Assembly (NCBI GenBank): GCA_021166845.1
Contig: JAJPEP010000058.1
Span: 1 to 39,501 of the forward strand
DNA length: 39,501 bases
Direction: 5' to 3'
Source of the DNA: Thiobacillus sp.
GTDB lineage: Bacteria; Pseudomonadota; Gammaproteobacteria; Burkholderiales; Thiobacillaceae
Part shown: in pieces, positions 16,721 through 24,330 of the stretch
How positions within the stretch are numbered: the first letter of the stretch is position 1
Layout of the letters: the number at the start of each line of letters is the position of its first letter
Program-made: the position numbers and the translations under genes
The notes under the pieces: model-generated
Seen by the model: only the letters and a program-made list of their open reading frames with translations
Told to the model about the DNA's origin: nothing
Databases searched by the model: none

Positions 16721-17785
16721 CTACTGCGTTTTGTTACGCACACTGATGGTGGAGGTGAACACCTGGCGCAGCCGCCGATCCGGTGCTTCGACCAGGGCGC
16801 CGTTGTAGTTGTACTTTTGTTTGGACGTGGCGACGTTGTCGTCGTTACCCGTCACCAGCAGGCTGATGCGCACCGCGGCCACCTGGTTCCAGTCGGTGAC
16901 TGCATCGGCCTTGACGTAGCTCTCGACTACCCCCTCAGGGGCGCCGGGGGGATCGATGCCATACAGGATCTGCATGTTCTCCACGCCTTCCGTGATTTCC
17001 GCCGGGTTGACCCCGTTCACAACGGGCTTGTAATTGTCGAACTGCCACAATGCAGGCCTGCCGCTGGCGCCGTTGCGAATGAAATAGCTCTTGCTCTGCA
17101 TCTTGATGAGCTCGCCGCCACTCTTAGAATAATTCTCAACGAGGTCTTTGGTCGAATTGCCCGGCGTGCCAGCACCGGTATTGTGTACGACGTTCTCTTC
17201 GCCTTTGCCGTACGGCGCGGTGATTTGAAGTACGCTGGCAGCCTTGCAGTTCGTCACCATGACGATGTCGCCAGGCTCCAGGTCATTCGGCGCCGTCACC
17301 TTGATGTCAGCGGAGGTTTTGCCTGGCTCTTTCGTTACTGTCACGCCACCGCCAAACGCGCCGCGCAGGATGATGGCATCGGTCCCGGCCAGAATCGGCG
17401 GATTGGTAAAATTCAACCCTCCCGTATCGGCTGGCAGCGCCGGGGTCCAACCCACACCACCCCCATCGTAGCCGTTGATGGGCAAGCCGAAGTTATACGC
17501 GGTTGTGCCGCTGTTATTGAGCGTGTTGTTAAAATCTCCGCTCGAACTCGCGCACCCCCGATAGCCGGCCATGCGGATGTCACGCGACATGATCTCGAGC
17601 GCGTAACGCGCGCTTTCCTGCATGCGCGACAGATTGTCCATGCTGCGGAATGCCTGGCGGCTTTCGACATACAGGTATCCGATTCCAGCCAGAACGATGA
17701 AACCGATCGTCATGGCGATCATGAGTTCCACCAGCGAAAAGCCTCGCTGTCTTTCACACGGCATCAACTGGGCGGATGGGCTCAT
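16721..17785 (-). CDS. pilW: Minor pilin PilW
   Basis: The 354-residue prepilin has a leader ending RQRG, then FSLVELMIAMTIGFIVLAGI with Glu5, and a large C-terminal domain, as usual for PilW/GspJ-like subunits. The start at 17783-17785 overlaps the pilV stop as ATGA; an upstream alternative would extend into pilV. The region ESARYALEIMSRDIRMAGYRGC is a PilW hallmark. The product would sit in the tip complex with PilV, PilX, PilE and PilY1. Confidence 0.92.
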   Translation of the reverse strand: MSPSAQLMPCERQRGFSLVELMIAMTIGFIVLAGIGYLYVESRQAFRSMDNLSRMQESARYALEIMSRDIRMAGYRGCASSSGDFNNTLNNSGTTAYNFGLPINGYDGGGVGWTPALPADTGGLNFTNPPILAGTDAIILRGAFGGGVTVTKEPGKTSADIKVTAPNDLEPGDIVMVTNCKAASVLQITAPYGKGEENVVHNTGAGTPGNSTKDLVENYSKSGGELIKMQSKSYFIRNGASGRPALWQFDNYKPVVNGVNPAEITEGVENMQILYGIDPPGAPEGVVESYVKADAVTDWNQVAAVRISLLVTGNDDNVATSKQKYNYNGALVEAPDRRLRQVFTSTISVRNKTQ

Positions 17786-18231
17786 AGTTGTGTATCCACA
17801 ATGAATTGTTCGGCAGCGATCCCGCCGGTGCCTCTCGTATCGTTCCACTGGACGATGATCTTGACGACTCCACCTGCCGCGACTGCAATCGAACCGTCAC
17901 CTGCCGGCAGCGTGTTGGTCAATGCGGTGTCCCACTCGCCAAGATCGATCGCCGCCAGATCGCTCCCACCGGGGGCGGCCGCGCCCAGGGCAAGGTTATA
18001 GCCGCCCACCAACGCAACCTGACGATTCGCACGCATCCGGTCGAGCGCGTCATAGGCCAGCCAGGTTGCCTGGGTGCGCTGGTAGGCGCTGTGTGAATTT
18101 TTCAGGCTGGAGGCCATGAGTCCCGCCAGACCAAGCAGGCCGATGGACAGCACCACGATGGCCACGAGCACTTCAAGCAGGGTGAACCCTCGCATGGAAG
18201 GCCTGGCACCATGAACTTGATTGCTCTTCAT
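17782..18231 (-). CDS. pilV: Minor pilin PilV
   Basis: The 149-residue prepilin has leader ...RPSMRG followed by FTLLEVLVAIVVLSIGLLGL, with Glu5, a PilV/GspI-type signature. The conserved YQRTQATWLAYDALDRMRAN helix follows. The start ATG at 18229-18231 overlaps the upstream fimT stop as TAATG; a GTG at 18237 is less likely. Its own stop overlaps the pilW start, so fimT-pilV-pilW are tightly coupled. Confidence 0.92.
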   Translation of the reverse strand: MKSNQVHGARPSMRGFTLLEVLVAIVVLSIGLLGLAGLMASSLKNSHSAYQRTQATWLAYDALDRMRANRQVALVGGYNLALGAAAPGGSDLAAIDLGEWDTALTNTLPAGDGSIAVAAGGVVKIIVQWNDTRGTGGIAAEQFIVDTQL

Positions 18232-18746
18232 TAACACGTTGCGTCCCCCTTCTTCACGTAAGACCGACCCATGGCATTAATGCTGACAGTGCGGGAACCG
18301 GCTACGCCGTTCGTGTCGCATAGATTAAAAATATCGTTAAACCCGGTTGCGACCCCTGTGGCTGTAAATGTGATTTTCGTATTGGTTACGGTGTTGAGCG
18401 TGTTATTCCCGCCAAGCGCCGGCCAAACCCTCAGCACCGTCTCGCCAGCGTCAACCGTCCCATCCCCATCCGCGTCGGCAAACACCAGCCACCCGGTGGA
18501 CCAGTTCTTGGAGCCGGCACAGGCTGCCCCGCCATTGGTGGAGCACACCGTTGCGGGGACGGCACGCTTGACCGCCTCGCTGCGGGCGTAGTTGAGCGCA
18601 GTAATCACCTGATTGGCCTGCGCGGCGATGCGATTGTTGAGCACCATATTCTGGAAGCTGGGAATGGCAATCGATAAAAGGATGGCCAGCACCGCAATGG
18701 TGACCATCAATTCGATCAGCGTGAATCCGGTTTGTTTGGTCGTCAT
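18231..18746 (-). CDS. fimT: GspH/FimT-type minor pilin (copy 1)
   Basis: The 171-residue prepilin has leader MTTKQTG then FTLIELMVTIAVLAILLSIA. A GspH-like domain follows with NRIAAQANQVITALNYARSE AVKR, the family's best-conserved helix, and a C-terminal Cys. The calcium-like [12 protein letters not shown] loop stands out. The start at ATG 18746 has only a weak ribosome site; an in-frame GTG lies 9 nt upstream at 18755. It is the first gene of the tightly overlapping fimT-pilV-pilW set. A second FimT gene lies 378 nt further upstream. Confidence 0.9.
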   Translation of the reverse strand: MTTKQTGFTLIELMVTIAVLAILLSIAIPSFQNMVLNNRIAAQANQVITALNYARSEAVKRAVPATVCSTNGGAACAGSKNWSTGWLVFADADGDGTVDAGETVLRVWPALGGNNTLNTVTNTKITFTATGVATGFNDIFNLCDTNGVAGSRTVSINAMGRSYVKKGDATC

Positions 18747-19124
18747 GTTTTTCACGAGTGTTTACGAGCTTCAACTTAATCATCCAGGCATACAAACGCC
18801 AGCGTCTACTGACTGGCGGCCTGTTTTCCAGAACGAACGGCGATTTCGGGCTTTTTCACTGACTCACAACGATCTTGTTATCGGCACCAACAGCGCTGGC
18901 TTGAGTGTTGCACTGGCCTTATTCAACGCAGCCCCAAGACCCATTATTTGAGCGCGATGCAGCGAGCGAACCATCATGGGCCGCTGGCTGAGTCCCGTCA
19001 CCGCTGCTGCCGTGTGATTGGGCGAGCCGATTTCCGCGCGGGTGTTGCTTTTAAAATTGTGGGGAGAAAAAAACTGGCCGGGGTTCGAGGCGCTGGCGAC
19101 CGTCACGCCCAGGTTACGCGGCTC
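18747..19124 (-). other. Spacer between the two fimT genes
   Basis: This 378-nt interval has no recognisable gene. On the minus strand a GTG-initiated frame (19106-18864, about 80 codons) begins shortly after the upstream fimT stop and contains SQRPMMVRSLHRAQ. It lacks a pilin signal, a membrane segment or a good ribosome site, and I cannot assign it. The spacer breaks an otherwise overlapping operon, so it may carry the promoter for the downstream pil genes. Confidence 0.4.
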
Positions 19125-19640
19125 TCAGCATGTTCCTTTTTCAAGCCGGATACGCCCTGTGCTGTTGAGGATGATTTTCCTTAGCTCGCCAGCAAGGCAC
19201 AACGAAAATGTGCCATTCCCCAACCCGTTTGGCCCCTGGCTTCTGCCATGCGAAAGGAAACTAATATAGGAATTGAAATTACTGGCGGTGTATGTAATGT
19301 TACCGGGCCCATAAACACGCAAAATTTCGTCGGCACCATCTGTCATTCCTTTGGTGCCGCCATCCACAAAAATAATCCAGCCCTCCTGCCAAGCCGCCGC
19401 AGCATTGCACGAAGGCTGAGCAGCCATTGCGTTGCTGCTTTTGCAAACCGTTACCCGGGTAGCACGCTTGATTGCCTCGGATCGCGCAAGCTGCAATGAC
19501 GAAACGAGCGCGTTGGTCGCGGCCGCCAACCTGTTGGTGTTGACCAGAAATGCATAGCTGGGAATGGCAATCGCCAATAAAATTGCGCCCACCGCCAGCA
19601 CAACCAGCAGTTCCACCAGTGTGAATCCACGCCCATTCAT
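19125..19640 (-). CDS. fimT: GspH/FimT-type minor pilin (copy 2)
   Basis: The 171-residue prepilin has leader MNGRG then FTLVELLVVLAVGAILLAIA, the conserved NRLAAATNALVSSLQLARSE AIKRATRVTVC helix, and a C-terminal ending in Cys. The start at 19638-19640 is supported by a strong GGGGGAG ribosome site; the longer frame to 19700 has no pilin leader. Its length equals copy 1, but identity is moderate and mostly in the N-terminal helix, so the duplication is old. It diverges from thiO across an 80-nt spacer. Confidence 0.9.
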   Translation of the reverse strand: MNGRGFTLVELLVVLAVGAILLAIAIPSYAFLVNTNRLAAATNALVSSLQLARSEAIKRATRVTVCKSSNAMAAQPSCNAAAAWQEGWIIFVDGGTKGMTDGADEILRVYGPGNITYTASNFNSYISFLSHGRSQGPNGLGNGTFSLCLAGELRKIILNSTGRIRLEKGTC

Positions 19641-19720
19641 TTTCTCCCCCTTCGCTTTTTTGTTCAGGGTTGTCAGCTTGACACTCTGTTGGGGGCGCAT
19701 CTATACAACTTTAGTTGTAG

Positions 19721-20962
19721 GTGCAGCCTGTGCGTGAGGCAGCTGCACCGGGTTTGAAGGCGTCCACTGTCATCCTGGGCGCGGGCATCTCGGGCCTGAG
19801 CGCCGCGCTGGCTTTATTGCAGCACGGCCACCGGGTGACGGTGCTGGAACGCGGCGCCGTGGGCGGCGAGTCGTCCTGGGCGGGGGGCGGGATTCTCTCG
19901 CCGTTGCTGCCGTGGGGTTACACGGAGGCGGTTTCGGCGCTGGCCTTGCGGTCGATGGCGGGCTATGCGGACTGGGTGGCGGGAATCGAGGCGCTATCGG
20001 GGCGGGATGCGGAATTCTGGCGCTGCGGGATGCTGGCGCTGGAGGTGGCTGATCCGGAGCAGGCGATGGCATGGTGTGCAACGCACGGGATGCCGGCGGA
20101 GGCCTTCAGGCTGGGGGCGACACATCTGGCGTTCGATTCACTTAAAGCAGCGCTAAAAAACTCACCCTCCGTCATTGCGAACGAAGTGAAGCAATCCAGC
20201 GTGTCGGCGAAATCGAAGGCTTCCGGATCGCCGCACGGAATTGTTCCGTGCATTCCTGAAGAAAATCATATCTGGCTGCCCGGCATCGCGCAGGTGCGCA
20301 ATCCGCGCCTGGTGGCGGCTTTGCGCGCGGCGGTGGTGCAACTGGGCGGGGTGATACGCGAGCACTGCCCGGCCACCGGGGTGCTGACACAGGGCGGACG
20401 GGTGACGGCGGTGCGGACGGCAGCGGAAACTTTTCCGGCGGACAGCGTGGTGCTGGCAACCGGGGCGTGGTCGGGGCTGGGGCTGGCCGGGCTGGCGGCG
20501 ACGCCAAACGTTCGCCCGGTTCGCGGGCAGATGCTGCTGTTCAAGCTGGCGCCGGGCGTGCTGGATACGATTGTGTATCGCAACGGGCTGTATCTGATTC
20601 CGCGCCGGGACGGCCATGTGCTGGTGGGCAGCACGCTGGAGGACGCCGGTTTCGACAAATCGACCGACGACGCCACGCGCCGGCGCCTGCACGCCGAGGC
20701 GGCCGAACTGCTGCCCGCGCTGGCAGCCATTCAACCGGTGCGGCACTGGGCCGGCTTGCGCCCCGGTTCGCCGGACAATATCCCGGTGATCGACCGGCAT
20801 CCGGATTTCGGGAACGTGTTCGTCAACACGGGACATTACCGCTACGGGGTAACGCTGGCGCCCGCCGCGGCGGAACTGCTGGTCGATTTGATGGAAGGCA
20901 AGGCGCCGGCACTGGATCCTGCGCCATATCGCTGGCAGGCCGCTTTGGATCGGCATTGGTGA
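19721..20962 (+). CDS. thiO: FAD-dependent glycine oxidase ThiO, with inserted repeat
   Basis: The 413-residue DAO-family flavoenzyme has GxGxxG in VILGAGISGLSAALAL (about 17-32) and an ESSWAGGGILSPLLPW segment typical of ThiO. The C-terminal block GLRPGSPDNIPVIDRHPDFG is followed by NTGHYRYGVTLAPAAAELL. ThiO oxidises glycine to the imine needed for the thiazole of thiamine. At about residues 151-180 the frame runs through a family A repeat (VIANEVKQSS...SGSPHG), adding roughly 30 residues just before the conserved GIAQVRNPRL block. Family length is nearer 360-370. GTG at 19721 is the assumed start; GTG 19730 is possible. It is divergent from fimT, with no other thi gene in the window. Confidence 0.88.
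   Translation: MQPVREAAAPGLKASTVILGAGISGLSAALALLQHGHRVTVLERGAVGGESSWAGGGILSPLLPWGYTEAVSALALRSMAGYADWVAGIEALSGRDAEFWRCGMLALEVADPEQAMAWCATHGMPAEAFRLGATHLAFDSLKAALKNSPSVIANEVKQSSVSAKSKASGSPHGIVPCIPEENHIWLPGIAQVRNPRLVAALRAAVVQLGGVIREHCPATGVLTQGGRVTAVRTAAETFPADSVVLATGAWSGLGLAGLAATPNVRPVRGQMLLFKLAPGVLDTIVYRNGLYLIPRRDGHVLVGSTLEDAGFDKSTDDATRRRLHAEAAELLPALAAIQPVRHWAGLRPGSPDNIPVIDRHPDFGNVFVNTGHYRYGVTLAPAAAELLVDLMEGKAPALDPAPYRWQAALDRHW
20171..20256 (+). repeat. Family A palindromic repeat inserted in frame in thiO
   Basis: The arm at 20171-20199 (GTCATTGCGAACGAAGTGAA then GCAATCCAG) is the same element as at 6080 and 9893. The right part contains CCGGATCGCCGCACGG and a perfect 8-bp hairpin (GCACGGAA, TTCCGTGC). 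The element has no in-frame stop and keeps the thiO frame open. The encoded VIANEVKQSS differs in composition from the rest of the protein. Confidence 0.85.
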
Positions 20963-20990
20963 TCCGGGATTGTTCATTATTCGGAGTAAC

Positions 20991-21046
20991 GTAGGGTGCA
21001 CTCCGTGCACCTTCCGGCGTAAATCGGTGCACGGAGTGCACCCTAC
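20991..21046. repeat. Inverted repeat, family B, copy 2
   Basis: GTAGGGTGCACTCCGTGCACC and its complement surround a 14-nt spacer. It is nearly identical to 25492-25546 and close to 7271-7327. It sits 28 nt after thiO and could end its transcript. A short piece of family C (ATTGCCCTAAAGGACT, about 21103-21118) follows. Confidence 0.88.
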
Positions 21047-21123
21047 CCGCAAACGCGACGCCTGTATAAATGGAGCGCATCGATCAAGCAGTCAGTTCCG
21101 GATTGCCCTAAAGGACTTCGATC

Positions 21124-21153
21124 TTGACGTACACCGGAATGTACGCTTACATT
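21124..21153 (+). promoter_or_regulatory. Promoter with internal operator for phd-vapC
   Basis: TTGACG (21124-21129) and TACATT (21148-21153) are 18 nt apart. An inverted repeat CGTACA...TGTACG (21128-21145) fills the spacer. This arrangement would let the Phd-type antitoxin repress its own promoter. Confidence 0.6.
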
Positions 21154-21182
21154 GACATCATTATGTTCATTCAGCTAACGCC

Positions 21183-21419
21183 ATGAAACAAGCCACCTTG
21201 ACCGAAGTCCGCAACAACGCCAAACAGTATTTCGACATCGTTGAGTCTGGCGAATCCGTGCGCGTGCTGCGCAACGGCAAACCCATCGCCGACATCGTTC
21301 CCGTGTCGACTGACCTGCCTTCCTGGAAGCGGCGCCGCGCACAACCCCTGGTGCTTGACGGCGTATCGGTCAGCCGCATGATTCTCGAAGAGCGCGAAGC
21401 GGAGAAGCTGTCGGGCTGA
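21183..21419 (+). CDS. Phd/YefM-type antitoxin
   Basis: The 78-residue product begins MKQATLTEVRNNAKQYFDIV and contains GESVRVLRNGKPIADIVPV, the standard Phd/YefM fold in which the N-terminal half dimerises and binds the operator. The C-terminal tail (RMILEEREAEKLSG) should neutralise the partner. Its stop overlaps the toxin ATG by one base. A clear promoter/operator lies upstream. The pairing with a PIN toxin makes this a Phd-VapC hybrid module, as is common. Confidence 0.88.
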   Translation: MKQATLTEVRNNAKQYFDIVESGESVRVLRNGKPIADIVPVSTDLPSWKRRRAQPLVLDGVSVSRMILEEREAEKLSG

Positions 21420-21832
21420 TGCGTGTTTTTTTCGATTCCTCGGCTTTCGTAAAGCGCTATATCAGCGAAACCGGAACCGATGCCGTACTGGCGTGGTGCG
21501 ATCAGGCGACAGAAATCGGCCTGTCCGGCATTGCGTTGCCCGAGATTGTTTCGGCCTTTTGCCGCTTGCACCGGGAAACCCGGATCACCGAAGCCCAATA
21601 CCGACAACTGAAATCCCTGCTGCTGGCCGATATCGAAGACGCCGCCATTTGCGACCTGACCCCGGCAGTGCTGGCGCAGGCGGTGTCGAGCCTCGAAACC
21701 AATATCCTGCGCGGCATGGACGCCATTCATATCGGCAGTGCGCTAGCCTTGAACGCCGATGTGTTCGTCTCTGCCGACACGCGACAGATCCAGGCCGCCG
21801 CTCGCGCAGGATTGCGGGTAGAGACGGTGTAG
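21419..21832 (+). CDS. vapC: PIN-domain toxin VapC
   Basis: The 137-residue PIN ribonuclease starts MRVFFDSSAFVKRYISETGT, with the first catalytic Asp in FDSSA. A Glu follows in ALPEIVSAF, then Asp in RGMDAIHIGSAL and Asp in FVSADTRQ. All four acidic positions of a PIN active site are present, so it should be active, typically cleaving tRNA or rRNA. It is coupled to the preceding antitoxin. Confidence 0.9.
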   Translation: MRVFFDSSAFVKRYISETGTDAVLAWCDQATEIGLSGIALPEIVSAFCRLHRETRITEAQYRQLKSLLLADIEDAAICDLTPAVLAQAVSSLETNILRGMDAIHIGSALALNADVFVSADTRQIQAAARAGLRVETV

Positions 21833-21913
21833 CTCAACCCAGCCAAGCCACTCGCTTCATTTCATGCCGAATCAATAGGATAATCAGCGCGTCCAGCCAC
21901 CCGCTCACCCGCC

Positions 21914-22489
21914 ATGTCGCAAGCTCATGTCCATTCGCCTGTCGATGAAGCCGCTTATCTGCGTGGGGAAGAAACCGCGACCTCGAAACACGAGTTTGTG
22001 GGCGGCGAGATCTACGCCATGGCGGGGGCAAGCGAGCGGCACAACCGCATTGCGCTCAACATCGCTTTTCATCTGCGCAGCGCCACACGCGGCAAGCCTT
22101 GCCGCGCTTTCATGGCGGACATGAAGCTGCGACTGGCGGGTGGCACAACCTACTACTATCCGGACGCCATGCTGGTATGCGACCCGGCCGACGATCACCC
22201 CCTCTACAAGCAATCCCCCTGCCTCATCGCCGAGGTGCTGTCCCCCGCCACCGCCACGGTGGACGTGCGCGAGAAATGGACGGCTTATCGCGGGCTGGCC
22301 AGCCTGCGCTATTACCTGCTGGTGGATTCCGAACGGCTGTGGGCCAGGGTCTTCTTTCGCGACGAGCACGACGCCTGGTTCGAGCAGGAGTTGTCTGCCG
22401 AAGACCGTGTCGACGTGGTATGCGACGGCGCCAGGCTGACGCTGACGCTGGACGACCTGTACGAGGACACGGGGCTGCTCGTTGTCTGA
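21914..22489 (+). CDS. Uma2 family (DUF820) putative endonuclease
   Basis: The 191-residue product has the Uma2 restriction-endonuclease-like fold: KHEFVGGEIYAMAGASERHN near residue 25, then YYYPDAMLVCD and CLIAEVLSPATATVDVREKW with the PD...ExL...K arrangement of PD-(D/E)xK enzymes. Uma2 proteins are common in cyanobacteria and some proteobacteria and their role is unknown. The ATG at 21914 is 81 nt after vapC. Its 3' end overlaps the TTG start of the ELM1-like gene by 8 nt, suggesting cotranscription. Confidence 0.85.
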   Translation: MSQAHVHSPVDEAAYLRGEETATSKHEFVGGEIYAMAGASERHNRIALNIAFHLRSATRGKPCRAFMADMKLRLAGGTTYYYPDAMLVCDPADDHPLYKQSPCLIAEVLSPATATVDVREKWTAYRGLASLRYYLLVDSERLWARVFFRDEHDAWFEQELSAEDRVDVVCDGARLTLTLDDLYEDTGLLVV

Positions 22490-23564
22490 GGCGGCCGGCA
22501 AGCGTTCGCCGCTGATCGTCTGGATCGTCAGCGACGGCAAGCCGGGGCACGTCAATCAGTCGCGGGGGCTGGCCGAGGCGCTGGCGCGCGCAACCCCCAC
22601 CGAGATTCATACCCTCCGCGCCCTGCCGCGCTGGCGCGCCTGGCTGGCGCTTCTGCTGAAAACAAGGCTGAATCCCTCATGCTTCGTCGTTGCGAGCGAA
22701 GCGAAGCAATCCAGGATGCTTGCAGATGCGGCAACTTCTGGATCGCCACAGCCCTTCGGGCCTCGCGATGACGAGATCAACCAGCGCTCGCGCAACGCGC
22801 CAGACACTCCCCTTCCTAAACCCGATCTGATCATCGGCGCAGGTCACGCCACCCACCCGACGCTGCTGGCCGCACGGCGCGCGCACGGCGGCCGCGCAGT
22901 GGTGCTGATGAAGCCGAGCCTGCCGCGTCGCTGCTTCGACCTGTGCATTCTTCCCCGGCACGATGGCGTTGCGGCGGACGCGCATACGCTGGTGACCGAT
23001 GGCGCGCTGAACCGCGTCCGCCCGGCGACGACAAGCGATGCGAACCACGGTTTGATTCTGATCGGCGGCGCCTCGCCGCATTTCGAATGGGACAGCGACG
23101 CCGTCCAGGCGCAGATCAAGCGCATCCTCGCGCGCACGCCCGACATGCAGTGGACGCTGACCACATCGCGCCGCAGCCCGAAGGATTTTCTGGCGCTGCT
23201 GCCGCGGCATCCCAGGCTGAACATCGTCCCCCACACCGCCACCTCGCCCGACTGGCTGCCCGAACAACTGGCGCGATGCGGCACGGTGTGGGTGACGCCC
23301 GACAGCGCCTCGATGGTGTTCGAGGCATTGACGGCGGGCGCCGATGTCGGCGTGTTCGACCTGCCGGCCAACCCGAAAAGCCGCGTCGGCCGTGCGATTG
23401 CCCAGCTCGCCGAGTCGCAGCGCATCACCCGCTTCGCGAACTGGTGCGCGAACGATCAATTGCAGCCCAACACGCACCCGTTGGCCGAAGCGGATCGCTG
23501 TGCGCAAAGCATCCTGCAACGCTGGTTTGATGCGCATCAAACCCAGGCTGCATCCAGACGATGA
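22482..23564 (+). CDS. ELM1-family putative glycosyltransferase, with inserted repeat
   Basis: The 360-residue product belongs to the bacterial mitochondrial-fission ELM1 family (GT-B-like). It shows VWIVSDGKPGHVNQSRGLAE at the N-terminus, LIIGAGHATHPTLLAARRAH and VVLMKPSLPRRCFDLCI. Near the C-terminus, CGTVWVTPDSASMVFEALTA resembles a nucleotide-sugar site. Position next to glycosyltransferases supports an envelope-glycan role, but the substrate is unknown. A family A repeat is read in frame at about residues 69-98 (VVASEAKQSR...SGSPQPFG), so the protein is some 30-40 residues longer than expected. The start is TTG 22482, overlapping the Uma2 gene, and is uncertain. Confidence 0.8.
   Translation: MSEAAGKRSPLIVWIVSDGKPGHVNQSRGLAEALARATPTEIHTLRALPRWRAWLALLLKTRLNPSCFVVASEAKQSRMLADAATSGSPQPFGPRDDEINQRSRNAPDTPLPKPDLIIGAGHATHPTLLAARRAHGGRAVVLMKPSLPRRCFDLCILPRHDGVAADAHTLVTDGALNRVRPATTSDANHGLILIGGASPHFEWDSDAVQAQIKRILARTPDMQWTLTTSRRSPKDFLALLPRHPRLNIVPHTATSPDWLPEQLARCGTVWVTPDSASMVFEALTAGADVGVFDLPANPKSRVGRAIAQLAESQRITRFANWCANDQLQPNTHPLAEADRCAQSILQRWFDAHQTQAASRR
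22686..22773 (+). repeat. Family A repeat inserted in frame in the ELM1-like gene
   Basis: The left arm (22686-22715) starts GTCGTTGCGAGCGAAGCGAA and ends CAATCCAGG. The right arm (22737-22773) carries GGATCGCCACAGCCC and CTTCGGGCCTCGCGATGACG, the second arm type of this family (compare 7229-7265). There is no in-frame stop; conserved ELM1 sequence resumes after about ten more codons. Confidence 0.87.
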
Positions 23565-23611
23565 CAATCGCCAGCCGACTCTGTATATTGGCCATATTGG
23601 CCATATTGGTC
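23561..23611 (+). promoter_or_regulatory. phd-vapC promoter with three 9-nt tandem repeats
   Basis: ATGACA (23561-23566, overlapping the ELM1-like stop), a 17-nt spacer and TATATT (23584-23589) form a strong sigma-70 match. Three tandem 9-nt units follow (ATATTGGCC, ATATTGGCC, ATATTGGTC; 23585-23611). They overlap the -10 and probable start site. Their position suggests operator sites for the antitoxin. Confidence 0.65.
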
Positions 23612-23628
23612 ATTACAAGGTGAACATC

Positions 23629-23898
23629 ATGATTGCCGTAACTTCAGTTGAGGCACAGAGCCGATTTGGCGAGCTGATTGATCGGGCGCAACGCGAACCG
23701 ATCGAAATCACGCGCCGCGGCCGCACTGTTGCCTATGTGGTTTCCGAGCACGACCTTAAGGAACTGCAGGATATCCGCAAGCGCCGCGAGGATGCCGTCC
23801 GGTGGTATTCAAGCTACAAGCAACACTCCGCTCCCCTGCCTGACGCCGCATCGCTGACCGACGACGATATCAACCGCCTGGTCCATGAGCTTCGCTAG
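23629..23898 (+). CDS. Phd/YefM-type antitoxin
   Basis: The 89-residue product starts MIAVTSVEAQSRFGELIDRA and contains EPIEITRRGRTVAYVVSEHD, the Phd/YefM core. The longer C-terminal half (SYKQHSAPLPDAASLTDDDI) is probably the toxin-binding arm. I chose the ATG at 23629; the frame extends upstream through the end of the ELM1-like gene but only as an overlap in another frame. It overlaps vapC by 14 nt and is preceded by tandem operator-like repeats. Confidence 0.88.
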   Translation: MIAVTSVEAQSRFGELIDRAQREPIEITRRGRTVAYVVSEHDLKELQDIRKRREDAVRWYSSYKQHSAPLPDAASLTDDDINRLVHELR

Positions 23899-24301
23899 GT
23901 GGGTAATTCTGGATACGGGCATTCTGGTCAGTGCTGCAATCCGCCCGGATTCCATCCCCGCCCTGGCCCTGGAAAAAGCCATGCTGGATTTCGATGTCTG
24001 CGTAAGCCAGGAGACGCTGGCGGAACTGGAACTGGTATTGGGCCGATCCAAATTCGATCGCTATGCCCCCAAGGCCCAGCGCGAGGTTTTTTTAAGCGGT
24101 TTTCGTGAGCAGGCAACGATGGTCAATGTGTCGATCATCGTGACCGACTGCCCGGACCCCAAAGACAACATGTTTCTTGCTCTGGCTGAAACAGCGATGG
24201 CCGAGCTGATCATCTCCAGTGATCCACATTTAACAAACATGCATCCATGGCGCGGAATCCCCATCCTTCCGCCAGCGGCCTTTTTGGTCGGCATCAAATA
24301 A
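23885..24301 (+). CDS. vapC: PIN-domain toxin (COG1569-like VapC)
   Basis: The 138-residue PIN protein has WVILDTGILVSAAIRPDSIP (first Asp), TLAELELVLGRSKFDRY (Glu) and TDCPDPKDNMFLALAETAMA (two Asp), then ELIISSDPHL. This is the PIN subfamily often annotated as putative toxin COG1569, related to the broken copy at 11127. All catalytic acidic residues appear present. It overlaps its antitoxin and precedes the GT4 gene by 29 nt. Confidence 0.87.
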   Translation: MSFARWVILDTGILVSAAIRPDSIPALALEKAMLDFDVCVSQETLAELELVLGRSKFDRYAPKAQREVFLSGFREQATMVNVSIIVTDCPDPKDNMFLALAETAMAELIISSDPHLTNMHPWRGIPILPPAAFLVGIK

Positions 24302-24330
24302 AAGCCGGCATTGCACATCACTAATCGCAC

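Noticed and set aside
18864-19106. 80-codon frame between the two fimT genes as a pilin gene
   Set aside because: No prepilin peptide, no hydrophobic helix and no ribosome site; it is listed only as part of the spacer.
19641-19720. TPP riboswitch before thiO
   Set aside because: The 80-nt spacer is too short and no thi-box sequence was seen.
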